NCBI RefSeq assembly: GCF_963082655.1
Contig: NC_081553.1
Coordinates: 155,163,441 to 155,227,440 of the forward strand
Length of the DNA: 64,000 nt
DNA from: Stomoxys calcitrans
Lineage: Eukaryota > Arthropoda > Insecta > Diptera > Muscidae
Direction: 5' to 3'
Shown here one piece after another: positions 11,160-22,968 of this stretch. The notes beneath the pieces are model-generated. The model ran no database searches. It had not been told where the DNA came from and saw nothing but the letters and a program-made list of their open reading frames with translations. The translations under genes were made by a program, and so were the position numbers. Positions within the stretch are counted from its first letter, which is position 1. Each line of letters opens with the position of its first letter.

Positions 11160-11590
11160 AAATATATGGGCTTCGTGGGAGTAGGTGATGGTCGGATTCC
11201 GATTCATTAGGCCGCATTGAGATTTCTGTCACTGCACTGCCTGATGTTTCAATATTACACACATAATAATAATTTTGATATATAACACTTTTTTCGAAAA
11301 AACGACGACGAAATTTGTTAATTTTCCTGCAACAACTAATTTTGAAATCTTCAATTAATGTTTAAATTTGCTGAGAGTTTAAAGTTTCATGTAAAAATAT
11401 GATGCTTGGTTTTTTCTTAGAGGTATTTTCCTGTTTAGGATCTTTGTCTATCCTAGTCTTCCAAATCTTGAGAAACTGCGTTGGGTCTCTGCTCATTAGG
11501 CTGTGTTGTGTCACTCGCCCCTGCACTGCCTGATGTTCTAATATTAGGATCATCCCTTTTCCTAGTCTTTCCATTATTGGGACAGTCGGC
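11160..11590 (-). pseudogene. LINE-A copy 2 ORF1-like repeat segment
   Basis: It contains the same roughly 100-bp unit as at 6058-6390 ('gtgggagtaggtgatgg', 'cactgcctgatgtttcaata'). The minus strand has a short frame at 11574-11362 with no recognised domain. The join to RT at about 11111-11160 lacks the endonuclease. Confidence 0.45.
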
Positions 11591-11600
11591 TATGGTCTCG

Positions 11601-12344
11601 TCGTCAGCCCCCTGACGATTCATGATTTTGCCGTTTGTGCACTATTTCACCGTTCGTGCATTCACCATTGTCCACCATTGCCCCCTCACTAATAAGTGGG
11701 TAAGTAGAAGCATTTAATCTTTTAGTGGCATAAAAACCTGATGAGGCCTTTGGCAAATGCCGATATCGCGATCGTTGCAACCTGCGTTTTACATATAAGG
11801 GAGACTCTTAAAAGGGTTTTTTTATGTTGTTTTTCTATTTGATATTAGATACAAGAACGAAATCACACTTGGTCTTAGCTGGAAGCACAAATCCAATAAC
11901 AAAACGAAATATGTTATTAATCTATGCGTTCACCCTCATCAAAAGAGTTGATTTTGATTGCTTATGGTTTGTTGAATAATTTGAGTAATTTGCATGCCAT
12001 TTTAAATTTCTTGAGGAAAAATTTTCTTTGTTTCTTATTTTTGTTGAACTGTTTTTTTGATAGTTCTTGTTTTTTTAATAGAACTATGAAAATTTTCCTA
12101 AATATTTTAAAGTAAAAATTTAAAATCTATGTCAGCATGGCCATATTGTTTATTTCCGTATTCCCGGGAAATATTTTAATTTTTCCTGGGAATACATCCT
12201 TAAAAAACCGGGAAATCCCGGCACATGATTTCCCTTTGCAAAACTCTCATCGTACTAAACTCTCTTGTCCATTTTAGAGAAAGTTTAATTAAAAGATGCT
12301 GTATGATAAAGTATGCATTATTGCAGTTTGCTTCACTGGAATAA
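11601..12344. other. no gene seen; A+T-rich spacer with one hairpin
   Basis: No coding evidence beyond a chance 63-codon frame. The only structure is the hairpin at 12158-12195 and a following 'ccgggaaatcccgg' palindrome near 12210. Confidence 0.6.
12158..12195. repeat. 14-bp-arm hairpin (GTATTCCCGGGAAA type)
   Basis: Arms GTATTCCCGGGAAA and TTTCCTGGGAATAC pair with one mismatch around a 10-nt A+T loop. A second 'ccgggaaatcccgg' palindrome follows. Related 'ctgggaattcccg' sequence occurs at 52010. It may be part of an old repeat, identity unknown. Confidence 0.6.
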
Positions 12345-14237
12345 TCTTATATAAAAATCAATTTGTGTTTGTTTGTCAGTTTGTATGTTTATGTGTTCCT
12401 TATAGACTCAGATACGGTTGAACCGATTATCTTGAAATTTTCACAGATGGTGCATAATGATCCCGTGGTGAAAATAGGGTACTAAATTTGTTGATATCAG
12501 AATGGGGGGCAGACCCTCCCCCTTACCCAAATTTTCAAAAACACCAGATCTCGGAGATGGGTGGTGCGATTTAAGCGAAATTTTGTTTGCTCTCATATAG
12601 CAAGCGAAATTTTGTTTGCTCTCATATAGCAAGCGAAATTTTGTTTGCTCTCAAAAACAAAAATTTGGTATCCAAATTTCGGATGGGGTTTCCTAGGGGG
12701 GCCGCCCCACCCTAAAACCTGCCAAACATGTATTTAGACCAATCACTACAATATGGGACTCAAATGAAAGGTAACTAAGATTAGAAAACTTATCTGATAT
12801 CCAATTGTCGGACCAAGTGTTAGGGGACCACCCCCCCCCCCAAAACACCCCTAAATCGGACATATTAACCGACCATGACAATATGGAACTCAAATGAAAG
12901 GTATTTGCGAGTAGAATACGAATCTAATATCCAAATGTGGGACCACGTTTCTGGGGGTCTACCCCTTCCCCAAAACACCCCAAACAGGTCTTATTTACTG
13001 TTACTGACCATGGGAATATGGGGCTTAAATAACGAACGAATCGAATCTGATATCAATCTTCAGGAAAAGTGTCTATGGGGCCACCCCACCCCGACAACAC
13101 CACCCAAATAGGAAGTATTTGCTGACTATTGCAATATGAGGCTCAAATAAGAGGGTTTTTCGAGTAGAACACGAATCCGATATATATTTTTTTAAGGTCA
13201 GCTCACTGAGTGGTAGCCCATCCCCCAAAACACTCCCAAGCAGGTCATGTTTGCCGATTATGGACATATGGGGCTCAAAGTAAAGGTGTTTGGGAGTAGA
13301 CCACGTATCTGATATCAACATTAAGGACCAATTGTCTAGGGGACGTCCCACCACCGTAACAACCCCCAATAGGAGGTATTTGCTCACCAAGACAATTTCG
13401 GCCTTAAAGAGAGTGGAACTAAATATTTATAGTTTTTAGGGCCAATACCCCAAACCAAACATATTTGCTGACTTTTGCAATATGGAGTTAAAATGAGATT
13501 AGAAAACGAATTTGATATTCAATTTTGAGGCCAATGGCAATATGGGGTTCAAATAAATGATATATAGATATATGAGAATAGAGCACGTTGCTGATATAAT
13601 TTTCGGGCTTAGTGTTTGGGAAACCACCCCAATCCCCAAAACACCCCGAAATCGGGCATATTTACCGAAAATCGGGCATGATATCCAAATGTAGGACCAT
13701 GTATTTAGGGCACCCTCCTTTCCCAAAACACTACCCAAAGGGAAAAAATTTTTCGACCATGTCAATATGTGTCTCAAATGAAAGGTATTTGAGATTAGAA
13801 AACGAATTTGGTAACATATTTTGGGGTCATCATCGTTGTGTAAACACCCCTAATCCAATAGCAATATAGAATTTAAATAAATGATATTTGAAAGAAGAGC
13901 ACGACGCTGATAGTTTTTCAGGGCCAAGTGTCTGGGGGACTACCTAACCCTCGAAAACACTCCTAAATTAGATATCATGAGAATATCGGGCTGAAATAAA
14001 GTATTTTAAGAATGGAGTACAACTTTAATACATCCAAACATAAGTTCCTATACCAATAAAGATCATATGGGATTCAGATAAAGGCACTTATATTGTTAAA
14101 CTGTTAGTCAAGCGATATACTATTTGCGTAGCATGGTATTTCACTAAAAGCTCTTTGTCGAAATTAAATATTCGAAGAAAAATTTTGTTCCATATAAAGT
14201 AAAAGAAGGCGCAGCGGAGCGGGACCGGGTCAGCTAG
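12345..14237 (+). mobile_element. Helitron-like non-autonomous element, copy 1
   Basis: The 5' end reads A|TCTTATATAAAAATC and the 3' end 'gcgcagcggagcggg...gggtcagCTAG|T', the canonical TC...CTRR ends with insertion between A and T. A short G+C hairpin (degraded here to 'gggaccgggt') sits just before CTAG. The 5' part has a conserved block ('ggctgaaccgattatcttga'-type, 'ggggccgccccaccctaaaa'). The body is a degenerate array of units of about 150 bp, each with 'gaccatggcaatatggggct', 'caaatgaaaggtatttg' and 'ggggaccaccccnncccc'. No Rep/helicase is encoded. Confidence 0.65.
12573..12653 (+). repeat. 29-bp tandem repeat, 2.8 units
   Basis: The unit starts 'aagcgaaattttgtttgctc' and is repeated at 12573, 12602 and 12631 inside Helitron copy 1. 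The other copies have one unit ('aagcgaaattttgtgtgctc' at 15515), so the expansion is private to this copy. Confidence 0.9.
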
Positions 14238-14769
14238 TACCATATAGATTGACAATCTTTAATGCAATACTTGAACATGGTCGTTTTAGGGACTAGGTTT
14301 ACAGTGTTATATATTTTCACATCACTTGTATAATCTCATTTAGCTTTCGTGGTCTCTCCAAACGTTGTTTTTGTCGATAACAATGTGTTTGTTGAATTAG
14401 TGTGAAAGCTAAGCTATTAAGAAGTGTTAGTAAGCTATTAAGTATCAAAATGTTTTACTCGATTGATAACAAAATTCTCAATAAATAAATCAACGGAATA
14501 AGTTCGAAAATATAAAACATATACAAAAATAACAAGTGCATATATTCCTATTGGAATCTAAAAAAAGTGAACAAATAGTGCGTTGTTAATAGGCCATTTT
14601 TTTCTTTGTTTTAAGTCAGTGCAGATATTTAATGTTTACAAAATCTGATTATATTTTTCTTTTCTAAAAATTGAATTACAGAATTAAATTTTTAACTCAT
14701 CATCATTGTTAGTTTGGAATGTTTAAAATTTTTACCTGGTGTGAATGAATCTTTATCTTTACAATTTTA
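14238..14769. other. no feature recognised
   Basis: A+T-rich spacer. A short direct repeat 'taagctattaag' occurs twice near 14412-14445. No coding or repeat assignment. Confidence 0.5.
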
Positions 14770-15010
14770 ACAAGTTCGCTTATATGCGGGACACATAGGA
14801 CTACGAGCTCATTTATGCAAAATCGCTGCGACAAGAAGTAGCATATGTAGGCCATTTGGGGAAGATGATGACACGTTGGAGCATTTTCTGTTATTGCCCG
14901 GCTTTCACGGCTAACAGACATTAGCGTTTAGGTGGTGACACAACCAAACATGGACCAACTTAGGGGCGTTGTATAGAAAGTAATTATGGATTTTGTAAGT
15001 AGCACTGACT
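14770..15010 (+). pseudogene. LINE-A fragment, C-terminal zinc-knuckle region
   Basis: Plus-strand translation across frameshifts gives 'AHLCKIAA', 'DDTLEHF', 'CPAFTANRH' and 'NMDQLRGVV', the C-terminal CCHC segment and its downstream block as in copy 2 (9439-9206) but on the opposite strand. It is short and broken. Confidence 0.65.
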
Positions 15011-15017
15011 TAGGTTT

Positions 15018-15240
15018 TTTATACCCTCCATCATAAGATGGGGGTACTAATTTCGTCATTCTGTTTGGAACTCCTCGAAATATTCGTCTAAGACCCATAA
15101 AGTGCATATATTCTTGATCGTTTTTACATTTTAGGTCGATCTAGTCATGTCCGTCCGTCTGTCTGTCGAAAGCGCGCTTACTTTCGTAGGAGTAAGGCAA
15201 CAGACCTACACAAATGCTTCTTATTGGTGTGCTTAGTGCT
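15018..15240 (+). mobile_element. DINE-1/mini-me-like 5' fragment
   Basis: 'ttttttataccctccatcat', 'ggggtactaatttcgtcatt', the core 'gtgcatatattcttgatcg' and 'catgtccgtccgtctgtctg' (a GTCY tract) appear in the standard order. It is cut before the internal repeats, just upstream of Helitron copy 2. Confidence 0.75.
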
Positions 15241-15287
15241 TAAAGAAATTTCAATTTTAGTTAATTGAAACGACAATGAAGCATATG

Positions 15288-17382
15288 GTATACATAAAAA
15301 TCAATTTGTGTTTGTTTGTAGGTTTGTTTGTGTGTTCGTTATAGACTCAGAAACGGCTGAACCGATTATCTTGAAATTTTCACAGATGGTGCATAATGAT
15401 CCCTTGGTGAAAACAGGGTACTAAATTTGTTGATATCTGACGGGGATGCGGACCCTCCCCCTTACCCTAATTTTCAGAAACGCCAGATCTCGGAGATGGG
15501 TGGTGCGATTTAAGCGAAATTTTGTGTGCTCTCATATAGTATCCTAAAAATAAAAATTTGGTATCCAAATTTCGGATGGGGTTTCCTAGGGGGGCCGCCC
15601 CACCCTAAAACCTACCAAACATATATTTAGACCAATCACGACAATATGGGACTCAAAGGAATGGTGTCGGACCAAGTGTTAGGGGGACCAACTCAAGTCC
15701 CAAAACATCCCTAAATCGGACATATTTGCCGACCATGGGAATATGAGACTCAAATGAAAGGTATTTTCGAGTAGAATACGAATACGAATAATATCCAAAT
15801 GTGGGACCACGTTTCTGGGGGTCCACCCCTTCCCCAAAACACCCCCCTAACAGGACTTATTTACTGACTATGCGAATTTGGGGCTTAAATAAAAGGTATT
15901 TGAATGTAGAATTAGAATCTGATATTCCAATATGGGACTAAGTGTTTGGCGGGCCGCCTCTCACCAAAACCATCCCCCAAAGGGGACAAATTCACGACCC
16001 ATAGCAATATGGGGCTCAAATGTAAGTTCTTTGTGAGTAAAGCACGAATTTGATATCAATATTCGGAAAAAAGTGTCTGTGGGGCCTCCCCACCCCCACA
16101 ACACCACCCAAATAGGAAGTATTTGATGACTTTTGTAATATGAGGCTCAAATAAGAGGATTTTTAGAATAGAACTCGAATTCGATATATATTATCAAGGT
16201 TAACTCACTGAGTGGCCGCCCATCCCCCAAAAAACACCCCCAAGTCGGTCACGTTTGCCGACTATGGAAATATGGGGCTCAAATTAAAGGTATTTGGGAG
16301 TAGACCACGTATCTGATATCAACATTAGGGACCGACTGTCTAGGGGACGTTCCACCACCATAACAACACCCAAATAGGACGTATTTGCTCACCAAGACAA
16401 TTTGGGTCTTAAAGACAGTCGAACTAAATATTTATAATTTTTAGGGCCAAAACCCCAAACCGGACATATTTGCTGACTTTTGCAATAAAGAGTTTAAAGG
16501 CGATTAGAAAACGAATTTAATACACAATTTTGAGGCCAATGGCAATATGCGGTTCAAATAAATGATATATAGATATATGAGAATAGAGCACGTTGCTGAT
16601 ATATTTTCCGTGCTTAGTGTTTGGGAGACCACCCCAATCCCTAAAACACCCCTAAATCGGGTATATTTATCGACCATGTCAATGTGGAGCTTAATTGAAA
16701 GGTATTGGGGGGTAGGGTAAGAATTGATACCCACAGCCGGGACTAATTTTCTGGGGGTCTTCCCCTTTCCCAAAATACCCCAAAAATAGCATCTTTTTAG
16801 TGCCCATCGCAATATGGGGCTCAAATAAAGGTATTTAGGAGTAGAATACGAATTTGATATCCAAATTTAGGACCATGTGTTGAGGGCATCACCCCTTTCC
16901 CAATATGTGGCTCAAATGAAAGGTATTTGAGATTAGAAAACGAATTTGATAACCTATTTTGGGGCCATGTGTTTGGGGGACGCCTCATCCTGTAAACTCC
17001 CCTAAACCAATGGCAATATGGTGTTTAAGTAAATGGTATACGAAAGAAGAGCACGGTGCTGATATTTTTTCAGGGCCTAGTGACTACCTTACCCTCGAAA
17101 ACACCCCTAAATCAGATATCAAGAGAATATCGGGCTGAAATAAAGTATTTTAAGAATGGAGTACACCTTACATCCAAACTGAAATTCGTAGACCAATAAA
17201 GATCATATGGGATTCAGATAAAGGCACTTATATTGTTTAGTTGTTAGTCAAGCGATATACTATTTTCGTAGCATGGTATTTCATAAAAAAGCTCTTTAAT
17301 TGTCGAAAATAAAAACTCCAACGAAAATGTTATTCCATATAAAGTAAAAGAAGGCGCAGTGGAGTGGGCCCGGGCCAACTAG
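15288..17382 (+). mobile_element. Helitron-like non-autonomous element, copy 2
   Basis: Same family as 12345-14237. The 5' terminus is slightly degraded ('tacataaaaatcaatttgtg'). The 3' end has the perfect 10-bp palindrome GGCCCGGGCC (17367-17376) two bases before CTAG (17379-17382), followed by T. The interior is a degenerate array of about 150-bp units ('aatatggggctcaaat', 'aggtatttg', 'gggaccaccccaatccc'). It has the longest array of the four large copies. Non-coding. Confidence 0.65.
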
Positions 17383-18259
17383 TAAGATTATGGAAACATA
17401 AATAAACTATTATTATTCAGATATTAAAGGGTACATTGGAGAACATTTTGAATAAGCGCCGCAGGCGAACATTTTTTGCTCAACATAAAATTGTGAGCAC
17501 ATAGTTTTTATAATTTTTGGACTTTAATAATTTCCATATCTAAAATATAATATCGGTATAATCAACTGATGAAAAATAATACATCAACTAAAAAGCGGAG
17601 ACCATAAAGATAAACATTTTCAGTTATTTGGCCTCGATGACCGCTCACCACTAAAGTTCAGGCGGACGCATTACCCAACATTGCAAAATGTATTACCCGA
17701 TTTGGCAAGTAGTTGATGATACAATCCCTTTTTTGTTTCTGATTAAAATTGGAAAATTTATGCTTTTTGTTTAGTTTTTGCATATATGTATTATAATTGA
17801 ATTAGAGTGAATTTATTTTAAAATAGGGCGTTAGTTATCGTTTTTATTGGACTTTATTTCATTTTTTATTAGGGCGTTATTTCGAAAAATTGTGGATTTT
17901 TTTCATTTATGTTGGGGTTTATTTGGTAGCGCCGAAATCTTTTATTAATAGAAAGCGGTCATAACACCCAATAAGCCTTATGATCGCTATATGGGCGGTC
18001 TTAACGCCTAATTTCATTTCGTGCTTAATGATTTTGGGCTTAATGACAGGTCGCCGAAAAGAATGTCGTAGCGTTTTTTCGCCCAAAACGACAAATTAAT
18101 GCTATAAGACCCAATGCCATAAAACCCAACCGAATAAATAACATTAAACCCAATATAATTTGAGCGATATGGAACATTTTTTAATGAATTTTCTAAAAAA
18201 GTCCAAACTAACTTAACATAAAATCATGAAGTCGGTCGAAGGTCTCTTAATTTCACCCT
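17383..18259. other. A+T-rich spacer with an inverted-repeat arm at about 18050-18150
   Basis: No gene. The segment 'gtcgtagcgttttttcgccc' plus 'aaaacgacaaattaatgc' (about 18066-18104) reappears inverted at about 21320-21375. 17800-18180 is rich in short 'gggcgttat', 'ggcttaatgac' and 'aacccaa' words suggesting an old repeat I cannot name. Confidence 0.5.
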
Positions 18260-19440
18260 ATATAGAAGGCAAAATGGCATTTTTGTTTAAAAAAATATTT
18301 TGACTTTATTTTACTTGTGGACCTATGAGGGAGGAGAAAATCTTCAGCCCGGCCGAAGGCCGATACATTTCCGCCTCTTTGCAATGCAATATCGATTGCA
18401 TTCCAATTGGACCTACTGCAGAGGCTGCAAAGATCCAATTGGAAATGCAGAGGCTGCAAAGTTCGGCCGGGCCGAATCTTATATAACCTCCGCCATGGAT
18501 CGCATTTGTCAAGTTCTTTGAATGACTTTTTCAAATATATATGAGCTATATGAAGTTATTGACCGATATGGACCGTACTCGTCACGAGTGTTAGAAGTCA
18601 TAGAAAAACACCATCTCCAAAATTTCAGGCAAATCGAGAAATAATTGCGCCCCCAAACTGGGAGATCGGTTTATATGGCAGCTATATCAGGTTACTAACC
18701 AATTTTGACGTTACGTTGGAATAGTTGTTGGAAGTCATACCAAAGCGACATATGCACAATTTGAACCATTTTGGATAAGAATTGCGTCCACTAGAAGCCC
18801 AAGAACTCTAATCGGGAGATCGGTTTATATAGCAGTTATATTAGGTTATGGACTAATTTAAGTCATATTCCGCATAGTTGTTGGAAGTTATACCAAAATA
18901 ACATGCGCAAAATTTGAACCAAATCGGATTAGAATTGTGCCCTCTAGGAGCTCAAGAACTCAAGACCCTAGGTCGGTTTATATGGCAGTTATATCAGGTT
19001 ATCAACCGATTTAGACCATACTTGCTAAAGTTTAAAGTTCAAAGGAAGTCAGCATTACTCCTTCGAAGGACATGGTTAGATCGACTTGACGATCTATAAA
19101 ATATATACTGGACGGATATTTCTAGGTTTTACAAACGGAATGACGGAATTAGTATGCCCTATCTTATGGTGAAAAGTATAAAAAGCTCTGTGCATTCTAA
19201 GGAGAGGAAAATTAATAGGGCTTCGGCCGGGCTTAGGACTTTCACCTCTCTCAAAGGACCAGCAGAAAATTAAAGTCAACACTTTTCTAAAAAAAACCTT
19301 CTGCATTCCGAAGATGGTGAAATTAACCGGACTTCAGCCGGGATTAAGATTTTCTCCACTCTCATATGGTTAACAGTAAAAAGTCAAAAAATGTCTACAA
19401 AAAATGCCTTTTGCATTCGAAATAGGAAATTTAGTGGACA
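18260..19440. repeat. inverted flanking units around a DINE copy
   Basis: The left unit (18268-18400, inverted) and right units (about 19183-19293 and 19294-19401, direct, with a partial third) share 'gcttcggccgggctt', 'gattttctcc', 'tctcatatgg' and 'aaagtcaa'. The right units are tandem with a period near 110 bp. At 18400-18455 'tgcagaggctgcaaag' is tandemly duplicated. This could be a foldback-like element or a tandem repeat that inverted. Confidence 0.5.
18455..19181 (-). mobile_element. DINE-1/mini-me-like element
   Basis: 3' hairpin TTCGGCCGGGCCGAA at about 18462-18476, the subterminal 'taacctccgccatgg', then internal units of about 155 bp ('aggttactaacc' near 18690, 'aggttatggac' near 18840, 'aggttatcaaccg' near 18995). 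The 5' part survives as 'acaaacggaatgacgg' and 'ccctatcttatggtg' at right. The (GTCY)n core is almost gone ('ggttagatcgacttg'). Confidence 0.7.
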
Positions 19441-19496
19441 TTTATTTTGATGTCATAACATTTTACTGAATTTGTAACAAACTTTATATTTAAGAA

Positions 19497-21107
19497 TCTT
19501 CTTATATATAAAAATCAATTTGTGTTTGTTTGTAGTTTTGTTTGTGTGTTCCTTATAGATTCAGAAACGGCTGAACCCATCTTGTAATTTTCACTGATGG
19601 TGCATAATGATCCCATGGCGAAAATAGGATACCACATTTTTTGATATCTGAAGGGGGAGCGGATCCTCCCCCTTAACCTCATTTTCAGAGTGGTGGCGGA
19701 GATGGGTGGTGCGATTTAAGCGAAATTTAGTGTGCTCTATTATAGTAACCTACAAACAAAAACGTATCTGTTATCCAATTGTCGGACCAAGTTTTTGGGG
19801 GACCACCCCAACCCCCAAAACACCCCTTTATCGGACATATTTACAGACCATGGCAATATGGGACTCAAATGCAAGATATTTGCGAGTAAAAATCTTATAT
19901 CCAAATTTGGAACAAAGTTTCTGGGGTCCACCCCTTCCCCAAAACACCCCCCAAACAGGACTTATTTACTGACCATGGTAATATGGGGCTTTAATGAAAG
20001 GTATTTGAGTGTAGAATACCAATCTGATATTCAGAAGTGGGATAAAATGTGTGAGGGGCCGCCCATCCCCGAGAACATCCCCCAAAGAAGATAATTTACG
20101 ACCATAGCAATATGAGGCTTAAATGAAAGGTCTTTGGAAGTAAAGCACGAATCTGATATCAATGTTTGGGAAAAGAGTCTATGGGGCCACCCCACCCCCA
20201 TAACGCCACCCACGTAGGAAGTATTTGCTGACCATTGCAATATCCCCATCCCCCAAACCGGTCATGTTGGCCGACTATGGAAAAATAGAACTCAATTGAA
20301 GGGTATTTGGGAGTAGACCATGAATCTGACATCAACATTCGGGACCAACCGTCTAGGGGACGTCCCACCTCCATAACAACCCCAAAGTAAAACGTATTTG
20401 CTCAATAAGTGGTTTAAGTGAATGGTATTTGAGATTTAAAAACGAATTTGATATCCAATTTTGCGGCCATTTGCAGTATGGGGTTCAAATATATGAGAAT
20501 AGAGCACGTTGCTGATATATTTTTAGGGCTTAGCGATTGGGGGACCACCCCACTCCCTAAAACACCACTAAATCGGGCATATTTACCGACCATGTCAATC
20601 TGGGGCTTAAATGAAAGGAATTGGAGGGGAGAGCAAGAATTGATACCCACTTTCGGGACCAATTTTCTGGGTGTATACCCCACAAACAGCAATTTTTTAC
20701 TGACCATCGCAATATGAGGCTCAAATAAAGCTATTTGGGAGTAGAATAAAAATTTGATATCCAAATGTAGGACCATGTATTCAAGGAATCACCCCTTCCC
20801 CAAAACACCTCCCAAAGGGTAGAAATTGTTCGACCATGCCAATATGTGGCTCAAATGAAAGGTATTTGAGATTAGAAAACGAATTTGATAACTTATTTAG
20901 GTCGATTTGTTTGGGGGACGCCTCAACCTGTTAACTCCCCTCAAAACCAATGGCAATATATTGTTAAACTGTTTGTCAAGCGATATACTATTTTCGTAGC
21001 ATGATATTTCACTAAAAGTTCTTTAATTGTCGAAAATAAATATCCCAAGGAAAATATTGTTCCATATAGTAAAATAAGGCGCAGCAGAGAGGGCCCGGTC
21101 CAGCTAG
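19497..21107 (+). mobile_element. Helitron-like non-autonomous element, copy 3
   Basis: 5' A|TCTTCTTATATATAAAAATC and 3' 'gggcccggtccagCTAG|T' (ends at 21107). The conserved 5' block ('ggctgaaccc', 'tgatggtgcataatgatccc') and the array of about 150-bp units ('ggaccaccccaacccccaaa', 'ttactgaccatggtaatatg') are both present. Non-coding. Confidence 0.65.
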
Positions 21108-21490
21108 TATGTAATAAAGCCCAAAAAATTCAAATGATATTTTTTGGATGTAATGACATTTTTTGATTTGGGTGTTACGTCATAAATAAAGTTAGGCTTA
21201 GTGACACAGTTGATTTTGGATATAATGACATATTCGAATTTTAAAAGGTTACAATATCCAAATCCAAAATATAGATTTCTAACATTTGTAAAATTGTTTT
21301 TGGGCTTTGTGATATAGTTTGGGCGATATATTTTTGTCGTTTTGGACGAAATAACGCTACGTCGAGAGAATGCTTTCTTTTTGCAAGTTCGAAAGAGGCA
21401 TTATATAATTCGTTTAATAGAATACATTATTGAACAATGTATTTGGAATGAGTTTATAACTAAAGTACATGTTTTAATAAACTAATTTTA
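21108..21490. other. spacer with inverted-repeat arm at about 21310-21385
   Basis: No gene. 'gtcgttttggacgaaataac' with 'gctacgtcg' (about 21340-21366) is the reverse complement of the arm near 18066-18104. Words such as 'gggtgttacgtcata' and 'ggatataatgacat' resemble 17800-18180. Confidence 0.45.
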
Positions 21491-22330
21491 TAACTTCCAC
21501 CACCACTGTGATACAGCGTATTATAGATTTGTGCATTTGTTTGCAACGCTAAGAAGGAGAAGAGCTAGACCCATTGACCCATACCGATCGACTCAGAATC
21601 ACTTTCTGATTCGATTTAGCCATGTTCGTCTGTCCGTCTATCCGTCTGTGAGTCCATGTATTCCTGTAATCAAAGTGCAGGTCGTATTTGTTGTCCGATT
21701 ATCACGAAATTTTGCACATGCCACTTTTTTGGCCTACGGCTATTGATTTTGAAAAAAACGGTTCAGATTTAGATATAGCTCCCATATATATCTTTCATCC
21801 GATTTGGCTTTTTAAGGCTGTAGAAGCCACAATTTTGGTCCGATCTTTACAAAATTGCAGTGCAAAATGATATAGCTACCATATATCTCTTTCATCCGAT
21901 TTGGACTTTTAAGGCTGTAGAAACCACAATTTTCGCCCGATTTTACATGAGACGTTTAAATTGACGTTCCAATACGTGCGCAAAATTTTATTGAAATCTG
22001 TCCTAATTTAGATATATAAATGTGTATATTTCATCCAATATGGACTTTTAAGGCAGTAAAAACCACAATTTTGGTCACATCTCTACAATCTGGGGCGTGA
22101 GACCCTCTATTTGACGTCCCAGAATGTGTCATTAAAATTGGAACACGTTTCGATATAACTTCCATATAATCTTTTATCCCATATGGCCTTTTAAAGATGT
22201 AGAAATCCAAATATTTTGTCCTATGGTAGGAAAATCTTACAAGGTTCTAAATTGCTATTTCAATTGGTATCAAATTAAAGTCTGACTAGATTTCGAAATA
22301 AGTTCTACATATAAAAAGTACTACATACAC
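21491..22330 (+). mobile_element. DINE-like element, family 3 (3' end missing)
   Basis: The start has 'ccaccaccactgtgatacag' and 'gtgcatttgtttgcaacgc'. The core is 'tcgatttagccatgttcgtc', followed by a GTCY-type tract ('tgtccgtctatccgtctgtg'). Units of about 150 bp follow ('atatagctcccatatatatc', 'tttcatccgatttgg', 'gtagaagccacaattttggt'). It fades out near 22330 without the hairpin seen at 62315-62332. Confidence 0.65.
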
Positions 22331-22968
22331 TAGTTTTTTTATTATTTTTTAAAAAATCTAATTATTTGATCCCTTAAAATATATAAAATAATTAATTCTG
22401 CTAAATGTAAAAAATTCAAAAACTATAATTTATTATTAAATATAATATTGAGGATTTTAAAGTCCATTATGACTTTGGAAACATTTGGAACTCGGTGTAT
22501 ATGACAACTAGACCCAAATATGGTTCGATTTAGAAAGTACTTGACAAACAGGTGAGGGCTCTAATACAATTCACTGCTAAAAATAGACACCCCTTTTATT
22601 AGCCATGAAAAGCTACGAAATGGTCTGACTTAGACCACTAAAAAATAAGTTTTATTTGAAAATGTAATTTTTAATAATTGTTCTCCTAAGAAACGTTTTT
22701 CATGCTACACATTGCAAGGTAAACTTAATCATGTATCTTTTTTGACACAAGACGGAAACAACAACAAAACAACAGATAACAGAATTCCAAAATGAAGAAG
22801 AATCGTCACTCACAGAAACATTGCATTCCAAGTTCATTTGGTATGGTACTACACTCGGTAATCAATGTGCAATTTTTGTCAAATGAAATTGCTTTCATTA
22901 TTTTTTGAGATATCTTATAAAATCACCATAGGGTTGTGTACTTAATCTCACGAAATGCTGCACGAGAG
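22331..22968. other. no feature recognised
   Basis: A+T-rich spacer with no convincing coding, RNA or repeat signal. Confidence 0.5.

Larger units (their letters stand above)
6481..11600 (-). mobile_element. LINE-A copy 2, interrupted by a nested hAT-like insertion
   Basis: The 3' tail starts at about 6485 ('gaaaagagggtgtggatatt') directly after the 5' side of copy 1, giving a head-to-tail arrangement. At 6619 the tail breaks off at 'ccgtgctacttataaaa' and resumes at 9274 with 'ttacaaaatccttaattg', exactly as in the uninterrupted tails at 1130 and 41010. From 9280 rightwards come the zinc knuckle, RNase H, RT and ORF1 segments. The endonuclease and part of the RT are deleted between 11111 and 11160. 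It is younger than the hAT-like element's host junctions only in the sense that it must have been in place before that element inserted. Confidence 0.75.

Noticed and set aside
13073..13390. 105-codon frames and similar frames within the Helitron arrays
   Set aside because: The frames repeat with the 150-bp unit on both strands and show no conserved protein pattern.
12345..21107. CRISPR-like or satellite array
   Set aside because: The repeats are degenerate, about 150 bp long and contained within elements with TC...CTAG ends; the genome is eukaryotic.
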